Of a DNA stretch of 59,707 bases, positions 25,799 to 35,289 are shown in pieces. The translations under genes and the position numbers were made by a program. The number at the start of each line of letters is the position of its first letter. Position 1 is the stretch's first letter. The notes under the pieces were generated by a model that was not told the origin of the DNA, did no database searches, and saw only the letters and a program-made list of their open reading frames with translations. Origin of the DNA: Acidovorax sp. CF316 (GTDB lineage: Bacteria; Pseudomonadota; Gammaproteobacteria; Burkholderiales; Burkholderiaceae_C); the NCBI RefSeq assembly GCF_000276605.1, contig NZ_AKJX01000019.1, positions 1 through 59,707 on the forward strand, read 5' to 3'.

Positions 25799-25912
25799 GG
25801 GGAGGAGGCCTTCTGGATACTACTGAAGGTATAGCCCGCGCCCCGCGCCCCCGTTGTCGGACGGCGCGCCGAAACGTAACGCCGTGTGAACGGCGCCACG
25901 CTTGGCAACTGC

Positions 25913-27115
25913 TTACCAACTGACTTCGCGGTCCGGCGTGGCGCTGATCTTGTGGATGGAAAGGTCGGCGCCGTCGAATTCCTCTTCCTGCGAGAGCCTG
26001 AGGCCCACGGTGGCCTTGAGGGCACCGTACACCACCAGCCCACCCAGAAGGGCCCAGACCACGCCCAGGGTGGTGCCGATCAACTGCGCGCTGAAGGCCA
26101 CCCCGCCGAGGCCGCCCAGGGCCTTGCTGCCGAAGATGCCGGCCGCGAGGCCCCCCCAGGTGCCGCACAGGCCGTGCAGGGGCCAGACGCCGAGCACGTC
26201 GTCGATCTTCCACTTGTTCTGCGTCAGGGTGAACAGCAGCACGAAGATGGTGCCGGCGATGGCCCCTGTGACCAGCGCGCCCAGCGGATGCATGAGGTCG
26301 GAGCCCGCGCACACGGCCACCAGGCCCGCCAGCGGGCCGTTGTGCACGAAGCCCGGGTCGTTCTTGCCCAGCACCAGGGCGGCGAGCGTGCCGCCCACCA
26401 TGGCCATCAGCGAGTTGACCGCGACCAGCCCAGAGAGCTTGTCCACGGTCTGCGCGCTCATCACGTTGAAGCCGAACCAGCCCACCACCAGGATCCAGGC
26501 ACCGAGGGCCAGGAAGGGGATGTTCGATGGCGGGTGGGCGGAGATGGCGCCATCCTTGCGGTAGCGGTTGGCGCGCGAGCCGAGCAGCACCACGGCAGGC
26601 AGGGCGATCCATCCGCCCACGGCATGCACCACGACCGAGCCGGCGAAGTCATGGAACTCTTCGCCCGTGAGCGACTTGATCCAGGCCTGCACGCCGAAGT
26701 GCTGGTTCCAGGCGATGCCCTCGAAGAACGGGTAGACGAAGCCCACGATGATGGCCGTGGCCATGAGCTGCGGCCAGAACTTGGCGCGCTCGGCAATCCC
26801 GCCCGAGACGATGGCCGGAATGGCCGCCGCGAAGGTCAGGAGGAAGAAGAACTTGACCAGCGAATAACCGCTTTGCTGGACCAGGGTCTCGGCCCCCACG
26901 AAGAAATGGGTGCCATAGGCCACGCTGTACCCCACCGCAAAGTACACCACGGTGGACACGGAGAAGTCCACGAGGATCTTGACCAGGGCATTCACCTGGT
27001 TCTTCTTGCGGACCGTGCCCAGCTCCAGAAAGGCGAACCCGGCATGCATGGCCAGCACCATGATTGCCCCGAGCAGAATGAACAAGGCGTCCGTGCCCTG
27101 TTTGAGTGCTTCCAT
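25913..27115 (-). CDS. amt: Ammonium transporter (Amt family)
   Basis: Inner-membrane trimeric ammonium channel of 400 aa with 11 predicted membrane segments. The conserved twin histidines are His164 (VVVHAVGG) and His314 (WPLHGLCGTWGG). FAGSVVVHAVGGW and the C-terminal cytoplasmic EEEFDGADLSIH, the GlnK-docking region, are family signatures. No signal sequence is evident; the first membrane segment starts near residue 10. The usual neighbour glnK is absent. Upstream lie a sigma-54 promoter and an NtrC-like site, so expression should rise under nitrogen limitation. Confidence 0.94.
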   Translation of the reverse strand: MEALKQGTDALFILLGAIMVLAMHAGFAFLELGTVRKKNQVNALVKILVDFSVSTVVYFAVGYSVAYGTHFFVGAETLVQQSGYSLVKFFFLLTFAAAIPAIVSGGIAERAKFWPQLMATAIIVGFVYPFFEGIAWNQHFGVQAWIKSLTGEEFHDFAGSVVVHAVGGWIALPAVVLLGSRANRYRKDGAISAHPPSNIPFLALGAWILVVGWFGFNVMSAQTVDKLSGLVAVNSLMAMVGGTLAALVLGKNDPGFVHNGPLAGLVAVCAGSDLMHPLGALVTGAIAGTIFVLLFTLTQNKWKIDDVLGVWPLHGLCGTWGGLAAGIFGSKALGGLGGVAFSAQLIGTTLGVVWALLGGLVVYGALKATVGLRLSQEEEFDGADLSIHKISATPDREVSW

Positions 27116-27165
27116 ACCATCTCCACGCGATTGTTTGATCTGTTTTGGTGCATTTCACTGCGTCT

Positions 27166-27181
27166 TGCAATGAATGCACCA
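27166..27181 (-). promoter_or_regulatory. Sigma-54 promoter of amt
   Basis: Read on the minus strand, TGGTGCATTCATTGCA matches the sigma-54 consensus TGGYRYRN4TTGCW at every fixed position, with the -24 GG at about 27180 and the -12 GC at about 27168. The predicted start is near 27155, about 40 nt before the amt ATG. Half-sites TTGGTGCAT (27145-27153) and ATGCACCAA (27174-27182) form a perfect 9-bp inverted repeat around it. Confidence 0.8.
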
Positions 27182-27215
27182 ATTTCAAGCAAAAAATGCG
27201 CCAGCATGTGGCATG

Positions 27216-27232
27216 GTTCACCGCGGTGGTGC
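27216..27232 (-). promoter_or_regulatory. NtrC-like binding site upstream of amt
   Basis: The minus-strand sequence GCACCACCGCGGTGAAC contains CACC-N5-GGTG, the core of the NtrC consensus TGCACC-N5-GGTGCA. It is centred about 50 bp upstream of the sigma-54 -24 element, closer than the classical positions near -108 and -140 but compatible with an enhancer. Confidence 0.5.
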
Positions 27233-27261
27233 TGTGCTGTTTTGGTGCGGGTGAGGGAGGG

Positions 27262-28389
27262 TCAGAAGCGGTCGCGCCCCTGTACCCGGGCCACAAGGCG
27301 CAGATCGGGTCCGAGCCGGTCCACGGAGACGTACTCGAGCGCGGTGCCATCCGCCAGCGCCTGCAGGGGTGCAGCCTGGGCGATGCCCAGGCCCGGACCG
27401 AGCAGCCGGGGGGCTAGGTAGAGCAGCAACTCGTCCACCAGCCCTTCGCGCAAGAAGGAGCCGTTGAGCTTGTGGCCCGCCTCCACGTGCAATTCGTTGA
27501 TGGCACGCCGGCCCAGGTCCTGGAGCATGGCGCCCAGGTCCACCTTGCCCTGGGGGTTGGGAAGGCAGATCACCGTAGCGCCGTGGTTCTCCAGGGCTGC
27601 TTTTTTCGCCGTATCGTCGCTTGCGGTGTAGATGAGGCAGGTGCGGCCCGGGATGGAGAACAGGCGCGCCTGCAGCGGGGTCTGCAACTGGCTGTCCACG
27701 ATCACCAGGTGCGGCTGGCGCGGCGTGGCGACATCGCGCACATCGAGGCGCGGGTCGTCATCGAGCACGGTGCCGATGCCCGTGAGCACGGCGCAGGCGC
27801 GGGCGCGCCAGGCATGGCCATCGGCCCGGGCTGCGGGTGAGGTGATCCACTGGCTCTGCCCGTTGGCCAGCGCGGTGGTGCCGTCCAGGGAGGCGGCGGT
27901 CTTCAGGCGCACCCAGGGCGTGCCGCGCACCATGCGGCTGAAGAAGCCGATGTTGAGTTCGCGCGATTCCGTCGCGCCAGGGCCTGCGACCACCTCCACG
28001 CCGGCAGCGCGCAGGCGCGCAAAACCCTGGCCCGAGACCAGGGGGTTGGGGTCGGCCAGGGAGGCCACCACCTTGCCGATGCCGGCACCGATCAGTGCAT
28101 CGCAGCAGGGCCCTGTGCGGCCCTGGTGCGAGCAGGGCTCCAGCGTGACGTAGGCGGTAGCTCCCTGCACGCCGTTGCCCCGTGCGGCCGCATCGCGCAG
28201 CGCCATGACCTCGGCATGCGGGCCGCCGGCCTGCTGGGTGAACCCCTGGCCGAGGACCTGGCCGTCGGGCGTGGTGATCACGCAGCCCACGCGCGGATTG
28301 GGGTTGGAAAGACAAAGCGCCTGAGTGGCTAGCTCAAGCGCTTTGGTGGTGTGTTGCTGTTCCGAAGAGGTCGCCATGGTGGCGTGCAT
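27262..28389 (-). CDS. ribD: Bifunctional riboflavin biosynthesis deaminase/reductase RibD
   Basis: Catalyses the second and third steps of riboflavin synthesis: deamination of the pyrimidinone ring, then ribosyl side-chain reduction with NADPH. The N-terminal deaminase has the zinc motif HAE (58-60), Cys86 and Cys95 in PCSHQGRTGPC. The C-terminal reductase domain starts near residue 155 (WVRLKTAASLDGTTALANG) and includes INELHVEAGHKLNGSFL. The 375-aa length is normal. The ATG at 28377 (MATSSEQ) is an alternative start. No FMN riboswitch motif is seen upstream, where pilE ends 41 bp away. Confidence 0.93.
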   Translation of the reverse strand: MHATMATSSEQQHTTKALELATQALCLSNPNPRVGCVITTPDGQVLGQGFTQQAGGPHAEVMALRDAAARGNGVQGATAYVTLEPCSHQGRTGPCCDALIGAGIGKVVASLADPNPLVSGQGFARLRAAGVEVVAGPGATESRELNIGFFSRMVRGTPWVRLKTAASLDGTTALANGQSQWITSPAARADGHAWRARACAVLTGIGTVLDDDPRLDVRDVATPRQPHLVIVDSQLQTPLQARLFSIPGRTCLIYTASDDTAKKAALENHGATVICLPNPQGKVDLGAMLQDLGRRAINELHVEAGHKLNGSFLREGLVDELLLYLAPRLLGPGLGIAQAAPLQALADGTALEYVSVDRLGPDLRLVARVQGRDRF

Positions 28390-28430
28390 GCTAGCGCATG
28401 CGGGGCCTGACGGATTGTGGCGGGGTCACG

Positions 28431-28865
28431 TCACTTGTTCCAGCACTCGGGGATGGTTGCCCCCGCTGAAAGGGGCGAGGCTCCGCGCACACCTGCCTGG
28501 GTAAGCGTCAATTCACCACACTTGTCGGTTGCCTGGGGTGTTCCTGTCTTGCGCGTGGCCGTCAGGGTGAAGGTGCTGGCTGTGCCCGCAACGGCAATGC
28601 CATAACGCTTGCTGGTGTCTCCCGTCCAGCTCAGTTGCGTTGGAAGGGTGAACGCTGCCACAGAAGTGGGGTACACACCGTTGGCCGTGGCTGCACGTTC
28701 CATGTACTGCGCCGCCTGCAACAACCCGGCCCGTGCATCGGCCCGATGCCCGCGCCGGATGTATTCGTTGTAGCTGGGCAGAGCGATGGCCGTGAGGACG
28801 CCGACAATGGCCACCACGGTCATCAGCTCGATCAATGTGAAACCCCTGTTGCTCTTGTGGCGCAT
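28431..28865 (-). CDS. pilE: Type IV minor pilin PilE
   Basis: A 144-aa prepilin with a short basic leader ending MRHKSNRG, then [31 protein letters not shown]. The cleavage site is after Gly8, and Glu5 of the mature protein is Glu13. Two cysteines near the C-terminus (DKCGELTL and IPECWNK) form the expected D-loop disulfide. It is the last gene of the minor-pilin operon, after pilY1. An earlier ATG at 28895 overlaps the pilY1 stop, but AAGGAG lies 9 nt upstream of 28865, which decides the start. Confidence 0.9.
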   Translation of the reverse strand: MRHKSNRGFTLIELMTVVAIVGVLTAIALPSYNEYIRRGHRADARAGLLQAAQYMERAATANGVYPTSVAAFTLPTQLSWTGDTSKRYGIAVAGTASTFTLTATRKTGTPQATDKCGELTLTQAGVRGASPLSAGATIPECWNK

Positions 28866-28894
28866 GTGTGCGTACTCCTTGGTATCGGGCTTCA

Positions 28895-31800
28895 TTATTG
28901 CAGTTGGCGCCAGCTCGGACGCATGGGTTGCTCGGGCATGCGGGCCCAGTCCGTGCCGGAGGCTATCTCCTTGCCTGTTGAATCCTTGCCTTTGATCTCG
29001 CCCTTGATCGAAATCGTCCTCTTTCCTGTCGTGGAGCTTGTCGCTCCCGGGGAGATCGTCATTCTGGACGTTTCTCCGTCGGCGGCCTTGTTGTAGATGC
29101 CATCTCCATTGGTGTCCATTACTTGCACGCTAGGCCGCTTCCCATCCATGATGTTAAGCAAGGTGACATAGGCTTTCTCAGGCGTGCCGGAGGGCTCGCA
29201 GGATTCGGCCCCTGTGGCATTGCCCCCGTATGCAGGGGTGGTCGACCAAACTACCAAGTTGTTGCTACCATCGAAGAACGTCAAGGGCCGGAGCACGCGC
29301 TCACTGCTGACCTGGAAGTCAAAATACCAACCTTGATTGACGGCGCCTTTCGTCTTGTCGTAATTGACGGCGTTGTCACTCATTTTCCAGAATTTCCAGT
29401 CTGAGTTGACGCCGCCACCCGAAATGCCGGCTGCTGATGTCACCATTTCTTGTTTGACTAAGGTGGTGCGGCCACTTACGGCAACGGGCGTTACGCCATT
29501 GTCGCTGGTCACGGTATTCACGACCAGGTTACCACTGGTGGTTTGCTTGTATTTGGTGTTGTCATGAATGGAGTAAACGCTTTGTACATCTGTGCTGATG
29601 CGATGGGCATCAGTGACATTGACCCCTGTGCCAAAAGAGACCATCACGCCGCCCACGCCCCGGTCATTGGCTTTGACAATAGGGGGGGCCGATATGGGTT
29701 GGCGCTTGCCATCAATATAGGTCGCCACGAACAGGGGCTTGGATGAGCCGCTGAATTCAGCAACTTTCCAACTGGATGCCGTTTGACTGGTCAGGTCGAA
29801 TTTCCAGAGATTGCCTTTCAGATCGCCTGCGTAAGCCACATCCACCTTGCCGTCGCTGTTGAAGTCCAGCAACTTGGGGGCCGATAGCCCGTTTGCCAGC
29901 ACATTCGTATCTGTCACAGCGTTGACGGGGGTGCTGACGACTTGGGTGCCGGTGGCAACGATCTTTTTGAGTTCCTTGGCGCCATCCAGATACTGGATAA
30001 GCAGAACAGGGCGCTCATTCTTGCTGTTGTAGCCATTGCCCATGACCACAGCCCAGCGATTGTCGTTCATCAGCGCAATCTGCGTGGTCCGGAACGGATT
30101 GGCGTCATCCATGACCGGCGGGGCGAAAATATGTCCAATGTCCTCATCGTCGCTGCCCGCTGTCAGCGCTGCGCTCGGGTGGAGCGTCTTGTCCATGACC
30201 ACCGCGTTGGCCGCTTTGGCCGTAGTGAAATCAGACGGAACGGTCGCTCCCGTGCCAGGCTGCGTCACATTCATGACGAAATAGCCTTTGCCTCCGGCGC
30301 CCAAAGTGCCCACTAGGAGGGTTCGCCAATCCGGCGAATATCCCGAGACCGATTTGTCCGCGATATCCACATCCCCGGTAAACGGCGAACCATCCACATA
30401 GTAGCGGTGGGTGTAGCTGGGGTCGCTGAGCTTGTACAGTTCGGGAATGACGGCTTTAGGCACGTAGGCAATCTTTTCCTCGCCATCGGTTGCGGAAAAA
30501 CCGTGCAGCATGCCGTCATTGCCGCCCACGTAGATCATGGGCAGGCGATTTCTCAGCGAGGCTGCAAATGCCTTGTAACCCTTGTGCGGGTAGTTGCTGG
30601 CTGGCGAAGCCACATACCAGACATTGGAGTTGATGATGTCGCCTTGCCGGGAGTCGCGCACGCGGAACGGCGCCGACGTGGTGCCGCCTTCTTTGGTCCG
30701 ATCGCCTCGGAGGAATGCGATACGGTCTTGGCCCTTCGAGTCTGTGTTCAGCGTTGCCTTTTGAGTGGCGCTCAGTTTGGTGACCCCAGTCTCCCATTCG
30801 AACGATACGCCTCCGTTGGTCAGATCATTCGTCGTAAGGATCACGCGATTGGTGATGGAGGTCAGCGCATCCAATTTCTGAGCCGTGGATTTGCGGTCCT
30901 TGGGGACGGGCAGGCCTGTATTGGTGCCCCATCCAGGGTCCGGGCTGAAGGCTCCTGTAGGATCGATCTTGTCTGCATATACATATCCAGACCATCGTTT
31001 GGGATCGTAACCTGCTACGAAGCGGCTGATGTCCGTGCGGGAGTTTGTGCTCGCACTCGCGCCCATAGTGCCCACATCCGAAGAATTTTGCAGGTTGATG
31101 GTTTCCAGGATATTGCGAAAGGCTTCTTTCAAGTCGTATTTCCGGCCCGGACCCGTTGGATAAAATTTACCCCGACTGTTGATGGCCATATGCCACAGCT
31201 CTGCAGGGTTGTTCGCATTCAGGTCACCGAACGTCGTTGGCGACCACAGTGCAGTTCCCTGAACCAAACCTGAGTAGTCACCTCCATAGTTGTCATCGGT
31301 CGTGGAATCCCAAGTGGGATCACTGGGCCAGGAGTACGCATCTTTTCCGTAACCAATTGTGTACTGCACCACGTGTTGCCAGGTCGCGGGATTGTGTTTA
31401 GGGTTCCAGTACCTTTGCAGTGCCACGGCGCCAAATGTTTCTGTGGATGGCACCCCATCGGTTGTGCTGGGCTTGAGGTCGTTTGTAATGCCGGTCTGCA
31501 AATCCTCGGACCACATTTTCATAGCCCAGTCGGCGAGCAAATTCGAAAGCGCACCTCGATAGACGTTGGTCTGTGCCGACGTTGTGCTATAAGCGGTACC
31601 GTCCGGTAGTGTAAAATTGGTGTTGTCTGTATTGCCGGGGCGTACCGTCGCATCTTGGCCATTCCAAGCGCCATCGGTCATGAAGATCTGGTAGGAGCGA
31701 CGGCAGCCCATATAAGGCTCTTCGGTAGTTCCGGGTTTGGAGGCCCAGGGGCTATTGATGCTTTTTGCCGTCTTCATGTAATCGTACGTCTGCTTCATCA

Positions 31801-32245
31801 TTCTGTGCGATGGCGTACCATTGTTGGCCTTCAAATTCGAGGCAAAAGTAAGAAAATTCGTTCTGTGTGTATCATCCAGAATCTTCATCGAGTTGATGGC
31901 ACCCGGGGTCAGGTTGCCTGCTCCAGGTGAGCCGCCGTTGTTCCACATCGCCTGCCACGCAAGTCGAATCTTCCCATCGGGCAGAAGCAATTTGTCATTG
32001 AAGACATCTGCCAGTGCGGCCTTCAGTGCTGTGATCTTGACTGGCGTGCCTGCGCCGTTAATGTTTTCACCCATACTGCCCGAATCATCAACAGTTACAA
32101 CGACATTGGGCGTTGGTGGAATGGCCACAAGGCCTGGAGGAAGCTGGGAAAGGTCCAAGGGGGCGGCGACAACCACATAGGGCGCGAACATTGAACCAAT
32201 CAGCGCGCAAACAACGCTTTTCTTGAAGATCTTGTGGGTTTTCAT
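28895..32245 (-). CDS. pilY1: Type IV pilus tip-associated adhesin PilY1
   Basis: Exported protein of 1116 aa that sits at or near the pilus tip and is needed for pilus extension and surface sensing. The signal peptide ends near Ala27-Ala28. A von Willebrand-A-like part starts with the MIDAS motif DDSGSMG (53-59). The C-terminal beta-propeller half carries a calcium-binding loop DFNSDGKVD (794-802) like the one in P. aeruginosa PilY1, and a second loop DTNGDGIYN near the end. GC content is clearly lower than in flanking genes. GGAGAAG lies 8 nt upstream. It overlaps the longest possible pilE frame by 1 nt. Confidence 0.93.
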   Translation of the reverse strand: MKTHKIFKKSVVCALIGSMFAPYVVVAAPLDLSQLPPGLVAIPPTPNVVVTVDDSGSMGENINGAGTPVKITALKAALADVFNDKLLLPDGKIRLAWQAMWNNGGSPGAGNLTPGAINSMKILDDTHRTNFLTFASNLKANNGTPSHRMMKQTYDYMKTAKSINSPWASKPGTTEEPYMGCRRSYQIFMTDGAWNGQDATVRPGNTDNTNFTLPDGTAYSTTSAQTNVYRGALSNLLADWAMKMWSEDLQTGITNDLKPSTTDGVPSTETFGAVALQRYWNPKHNPATWQHVVQYTIGYGKDAYSWPSDPTWDSTTDDNYGGDYSGLVQGTALWSPTTFGDLNANNPAELWHMAINSRGKFYPTGPGRKYDLKEAFRNILETINLQNSSDVGTMGASASTNSRTDISRFVAGYDPKRWSGYVYADKIDPTGAFSPDPGWGTNTGLPVPKDRKSTAQKLDALTSITNRVILTTNDLTNGGVSFEWETGVTKLSATQKATLNTDSKGQDRIAFLRGDRTKEGGTTSAPFRVRDSRQGDIINSNVWYVASPASNYPHKGYKAFAASLRNRLPMIYVGGNDGMLHGFSATDGEEKIAYVPKAVIPELYKLSDPSYTHRYYVDGSPFTGDVDIADKSVSGYSPDWRTLLVGTLGAGGKGYFVMNVTQPGTGATVPSDFTTAKAANAVVMDKTLHPSAALTAGSDDEDIGHIFAPPVMDDANPFRTTQIALMNDNRWAVVMGNGYNSKNERPVLLIQYLDGAKELKKIVATGTQVVSTPVNAVTDTNVLANGLSAPKLLDFNSDGKVDVAYAGDLKGNLWKFDLTSQTASSWKVAEFSGSSKPLFVATYIDGKRQPISAPPIVKANDRGVGGVMVSFGTGVNVTDAHRISTDVQSVYSIHDNTKYKQTTSGNLVVNTVTSDNGVTPVAVSGRTTLVKQEMVTSAAGISGGGVNSDWKFWKMSDNAVNYDKTKGAVNQGWYFDFQVSSERVLRPLTFFDGSNNLVVWSTTPAYGGNATGAESCEPSGTPEKAYVTLLNIMDGKRPSVQVMDTNGDGIYNKAADGETSRMTISPGATSSTTGKRTISIKGEIKGKDSTGKEIASGTDWARMPEQPMRPSWRQLQ

Positions 32246-32259
32246 GAAAACTTCTCCAA

Positions 32260-32997
32260 TTAGTTTTTCAGTTTTTGGCGTACAAAGGTGGACTGAAGAA
32301 CAACCTGGGTGCTCGGTTTCAGTCCATGTGCGATCGCCGTAATTCGGTAGGCAATATTGGGTTTGAGGTTCAGGCCCAAATTGGAGTCTCCATTGGTGAT
32401 CAAGCCTGAATTCCCTGCGTTGCTGTCATAGGGCATGATTTCAATCCAGTACCAGCCACCCTCGGTAGGGCTGGTGGTTGTCTGGTTGAGTTTGAGGATG
32501 GGATTGCTTGCATTGCCAGTCGTTGCCCCGGTGAATTGACCATATCTCGCCCCTACGCCGTTGGCCATCATGGAGGTCAAAGTGGTTTTGCTGTTCCAGA
32601 AATCCTGGTTGGTAATGCGCTTCAGGCAAAGGCCCTTCTCGCACTTTGTGGCCGCGTTGTCCAGTTGGGCCAAAATATCACCGGTTTCCTTGTCTTCGCT
32701 TGGAATCCAGACGGTATTTATGGCATTGGGGACGCGGCACACCTCCGGTTTTCCAGAAACCGGCACGCACGATGCGCCGTCGCTGCGTTCGCCCCGAATA
32801 TCGAATTCAGCGTCCTGTATCAATGCCTGGGCTGCTTCAAAGGCGCGCTGGTAATCTGCGTCGTTGCCAACCACCATTTCGTTGAATATGGCCGTGCGCG
32901 ATCCCCACAAGGCAATGAGAGACGATAGGAGGACCAAGACAATCACCACAAAAAGTGATATGCCTTGCTGTGAAGATTTTTGAGGCCTGCGTTGCAT
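32260..32997 (-). CDS. pilX: Type IV pilus assembly protein PilX
   Basis: A 245-aa minor pilin-like protein with a basic leader and an N-terminal hydrophobic helix (QQGISLFVVIVLVLLSSLIALWGSRTAIFNEMVVGN), followed by the PilX-typical YQRAFEAAQALIQDAE. The canonical Glu5 of pilins is absent at this position, as is usual for the PilX family. It lies between pilW (19 bp upstream) and pilY1 (14 bp downstream). It is thought to act in the tip complex with PilV, PilW and PilY1. Confidence 0.88.
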   Translation of the reverse strand: MQRRPQKSSQQGISLFVVIVLVLLSSLIALWGSRTAIFNEMVVGNDADYQRAFEAAQALIQDAEFDIRGERSDGASCVPVSGKPEVCRVPNAINTVWIPSEDKETGDILAQLDNAATKCEKGLCLKRITNQDFWNSKTTLTSMMANGVGARYGQFTGATTGNASNPILKLNQTTTSPTEGGWYWIEIMPYDSNAGNSGLITNGDSNLGLNLKPNIAYRITAIAHGLKPSTQVVLQSTFVRQKLKN

Positions 32998-33016
32998 GAT
33001 TTTTTTCTCGAATGTT

Positions 33017-33922
33017 TCAGCCTGCCAGACCTTGGCTGCGCAGTTGGTAGACCGAGCGGAAGGTCATGTGCATGCGATTTTTTCGCGTGCCAGTCAGCGT
33101 CGTCATATCCAGATCGGTGCCATCACATTGCTTGTAGCTGCTGCCTGCAGGCAATTCGATCGCTTCCGTACCATAGAGGGAGAGGCATACTTCGATGCCA
33201 AAAACACGGGTCCAATCGGCGCCAACGGTTGTGGCGTTCACGTATTGGATTTTTGGATCTCCTGTCACCGCATCCGTCTGGACCAGGTAGCGAACTTGAA
33301 AATCGGCTACGTTTTGAAGGATCGGTTGCCGGGTCCCATCAGAACCAGCACATACCAACTCGTTCGTCGTGGTGTTCAAGGCAAACTGGCTTTGCACCAG
33401 CGTGGGTTTGGCTGCATCCAGTAGACCCAGGCAATTGCGGAACTGAGAGGCCTCTGTGGCGGATGACGTCAGGGATTCCGTATAGTTTCGATAGCCCGTG
33501 GTCAACTTGAACTCGCTCGCCGCAGGGGCGTCTTTGCCGGAAAGGGTGTTGACCGTGGGGTCGAAATCCGTGGCCTTGGTCTCGAATGCGACCGGATCGG
33601 CGGTGTCAATGGCAGCAGCTGCCTGCTTTTGGGATGCCAGATTCAGTCGCAGCGAGCCAGCCTGCCGCAACTGCTGGCCAAACACGCGAAATCCATAGGC
33701 TGCTTGCTGCTGCAGTTGGCTGGCATCGCTGACCGTGCCGGAAACCCCGCGAGACACCATCAGCGCGCCCAGGGCCACAGTGATGGTCAACAAGCCGATG
33801 GTGATGCCGACCATCAGTTCAATGAGGGTGGCACCGCCTTGCGCGTTCGGCGAAATTTTGCGTGGAGTCGCTGGTTTGCGGTCAAGCGCGCGATCCATGC
33901 CGATGGGGTGATGGGGGGTCAT
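33017..33922 (-). CDS. pilW: Type IV minor pilin PilW
   Basis: About 301 aa. The prepilin signal is GGATLIELMVGITIGLLTITVALGALMVSR: cleavage after the second Gly, Ala at +1 instead of Phe, Glu at +5. The globular part contains two late cysteines (GIEVCLSLYG and YKQCDGTD). The frame is open back to 33982, with possible starts at 33979 and 33922. Neither has a strong ribosome binding site; 33922 is chosen for a shorter leader (30 aa). It is next to pilV (60-bp spacer if so, none if the longer start is used). Part of the minor-pilin tip complex. Confidence 0.88.
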   Translation of the reverse strand: MTPHHPIGMDRALDRKPATPRKISPNAQGGATLIELMVGITIGLLTITVALGALMVSRGVSGTVSDASQLQQQAAYGFRVFGQQLRQAGSLRLNLASQKQAAAAIDTADPVAFETKATDFDPTVNTLSGKDAPAASEFKLTTGYRNYTESLTSSATEASQFRNCLGLLDAAKPTLVQSQFALNTTTNELVCAGSDGTRQPILQNVADFQVRYLVQTDAVTGDPKIQYVNATTVGADWTRVFGIEVCLSLYGTEAIELPAGSSYKQCDGTDLDMTTLTGTRKNRMHMTFRSVYQLRSQGLAG

Positions 33923-33982
33923 GGGCGTATTCTTTGAGCGGAGCTTTTGGATGCGTATGCCGACAAGCTGAACGGGCATCAA

Positions 33983-34672
33983 TTAGGTTTTCGACGTGGG
34001 GCAATAAAACCGTGGCGTGGAATCCAGTGTGTAAGCGGCGCAGCGCGTGTTGAGCGGGATGTACTGCAGATGGCAGCTGCTGTTCGCGGGACAGGTGATT
34101 CCAGAGCCCCCTATGGTGGTTGCAACCAGTGGCGTCTTGTAACCGGTGGCGCTTGTATCGGTGCTGCGTTCGTTCTCGCGCCAACTCACCATGACCCCGA
34201 GCTGCCTGCGGCTGCCATCGGTTTCGTCCGCCACCACGAAGATCTCGGCATCTGCTCCGGGTAAGTTGGTCTTCACCAACTGTTTCCACTGGGTAATGTC
34301 ATAGACTGCGAGTTGGCTGTTGTCGCAGGCCGAAGTCTTGCAGTCGCCTCCGGTGGGCGTGGCTCCGAAGGCAGATTTGTAGCTGTTGATGTTGCCCAGT
34401 GCATTGGGGTTGACCTTCATGCGCTCGCTCAGGTCTTCGATCAGCCGGATGGCCTGCGCCCTGCGCACGCCGGTCTGGGTGTCCGACAGGGTGCGCATCT
34501 GTACGCCCAGAATTCCCAGGATGCCCAAGGACATGACGACAATGGCGACCAGCGATTCGATCAGGCTGACACCGTGTTGCGCGGACTTGTTGCCGCGAGG
34601 CAGGCTGGGCATGGCGCGCGCAGCAAATGTTGTACCGCCTCCCTTTGCGGCGAAGGTCGTGAATGTCAGCAT
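33983..34672 (-). CDS. pilV: Type IV pilus modification protein PilV
   Basis: A 229-aa prepilin-like protein. After a 34-residue leader, the motif is HGVSLIESLVAIVVMSLGILGILGVQMRTLSDTQTGVRRAQAIRLIEDLSERM, diagnostic of PilV. Three cysteines in the C-terminal part (ITCPANSSC and RCAAYT) probably form disulfides. The ATG at 34672 overlaps the fimT stop by 7 nt, so the two are coupled. Within the operon it follows fimT and precedes pilW. Confidence 0.88.
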   Translation of the reverse strand: MLTFTTFAAKGGGTTFAARAMPSLPRGNKSAQHGVSLIESLVAIVVMSLGILGILGVQMRTLSDTQTGVRRAQAIRLIEDLSERMKVNPNALGNINSYKSAFGATPTGGDCKTSACDNSQLAVYDITQWKQLVKTNLPGADAEIFVVADETDGSRRQLGVMVSWRENERSTDTSATGYKTPLVATTIGGSGITCPANSSCHLQYIPLNTRCAAYTLDSTPRFYCPTSKT

Positions 34673-35262
34673 GTCTCGGTGCCTTTCTTGCGAACGATGC
34701 GGCCACCCGAGCCTGCGCACAGGCGCGCCGCACTGATGTCGGTATTGGGTTTGCCCCCCGGTGTGATAGTGAAAGCCAGATTGGTTGGCGCGCCGGGGCC
34801 GGCCCCGCTCTTGTGTGCCATCATTCCCCAGCGATCCACTGTGATGCTGCCTGTGGATCCTGTCAGGGCAATATCCACGCGGGTGGGTTCGGTGCTGGCC
34901 TGCAGGTCTGTTGTGACGGCCCCATCGGTATGGCGGACTGTCCAGCCGCAGCCCCATCCCGTGCTAGATGTCGAATTGGCGCACGTGGGAGGGTTCATGT
35001 TGATGGTCACATTGCCGCCGCGCTTGATGGCTTCAGAGCGCGCCAGATACAAAGTGGCCGTCAAGCTCTCGGCGGTATCGCGCACGCGCCAGCGCTCAAT
35101 TAGCGGTCGAAAGCTGGGGCCTGCCAGCGCAGTCAATGTCGCCACAATAGCCACGACGACCATGAGCTCAATGGCCGTGAATCCGTCATTGGGATGTATT
35201 GATCCGCCGGATGTGCGGATTTCTGACCAATGGTAAAAGCTTGGTGCTTGCATGATTTTCAT
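34666..35262 (-). CDS. fimT: GspH/FimT-family pseudopilin
   Basis: About 198 aa. Prepilin motif DGFTAIELMVVVAIVATLTALAGPSFRPLIERWRVRDTAESL; GspH-type body with LARSEAIKRGGNVTI and GWGCGWTV, ending CAGSGGRIVRKKGTETC. It is the first gene of the minor-pilin operon. Two ATGs are close: 35262 (MKIMQAPSF) and 35253 (MQAPSF). A possible TGGTCA-N17-TAATAT promoter would place the -10 box over the first ATG and the transcript start at the second, favouring a leaderless start at 35253. This remains unresolved. Confidence 0.87.
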   Translation of the reverse strand: MKIMQAPSFYHWSEIRTSGGSIHPNDGFTAIELMVVVAIVATLTALAGPSFRPLIERWRVRDTAESLTATLYLARSEAIKRGGNVTINMNPPTCANSTSSTGWGCGWTVRHTDGAVTTDLQASTEPTRVDIALTGSTGSITVDRWGMMAHKSGAGPGAPTNLAFTITPGGKPNTDISAARLCAGSGGRIVRKKGTETC

Positions 35263-35289
35263 ATTAGGTGACCGGATGTGACGTGACCA
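35261..35289 (-). promoter_or_regulatory. Candidate promoter of the minor-pilin operon
   Basis: On the minus strand, TGGTCA (35284-35289) and TAATAT (35261-35266) are separated by exactly 17 nt. Each matches the sigma-70 consensus at four of six positions. The predicted start coincides with the ATG at 35253. Confidence 0.35.

Noticed and set aside
28390-28430. FMN riboswitch before ribD
   Set aside because: Only 41 bp separate ribD from pilE and they contain none of the conserved RFN motifs.
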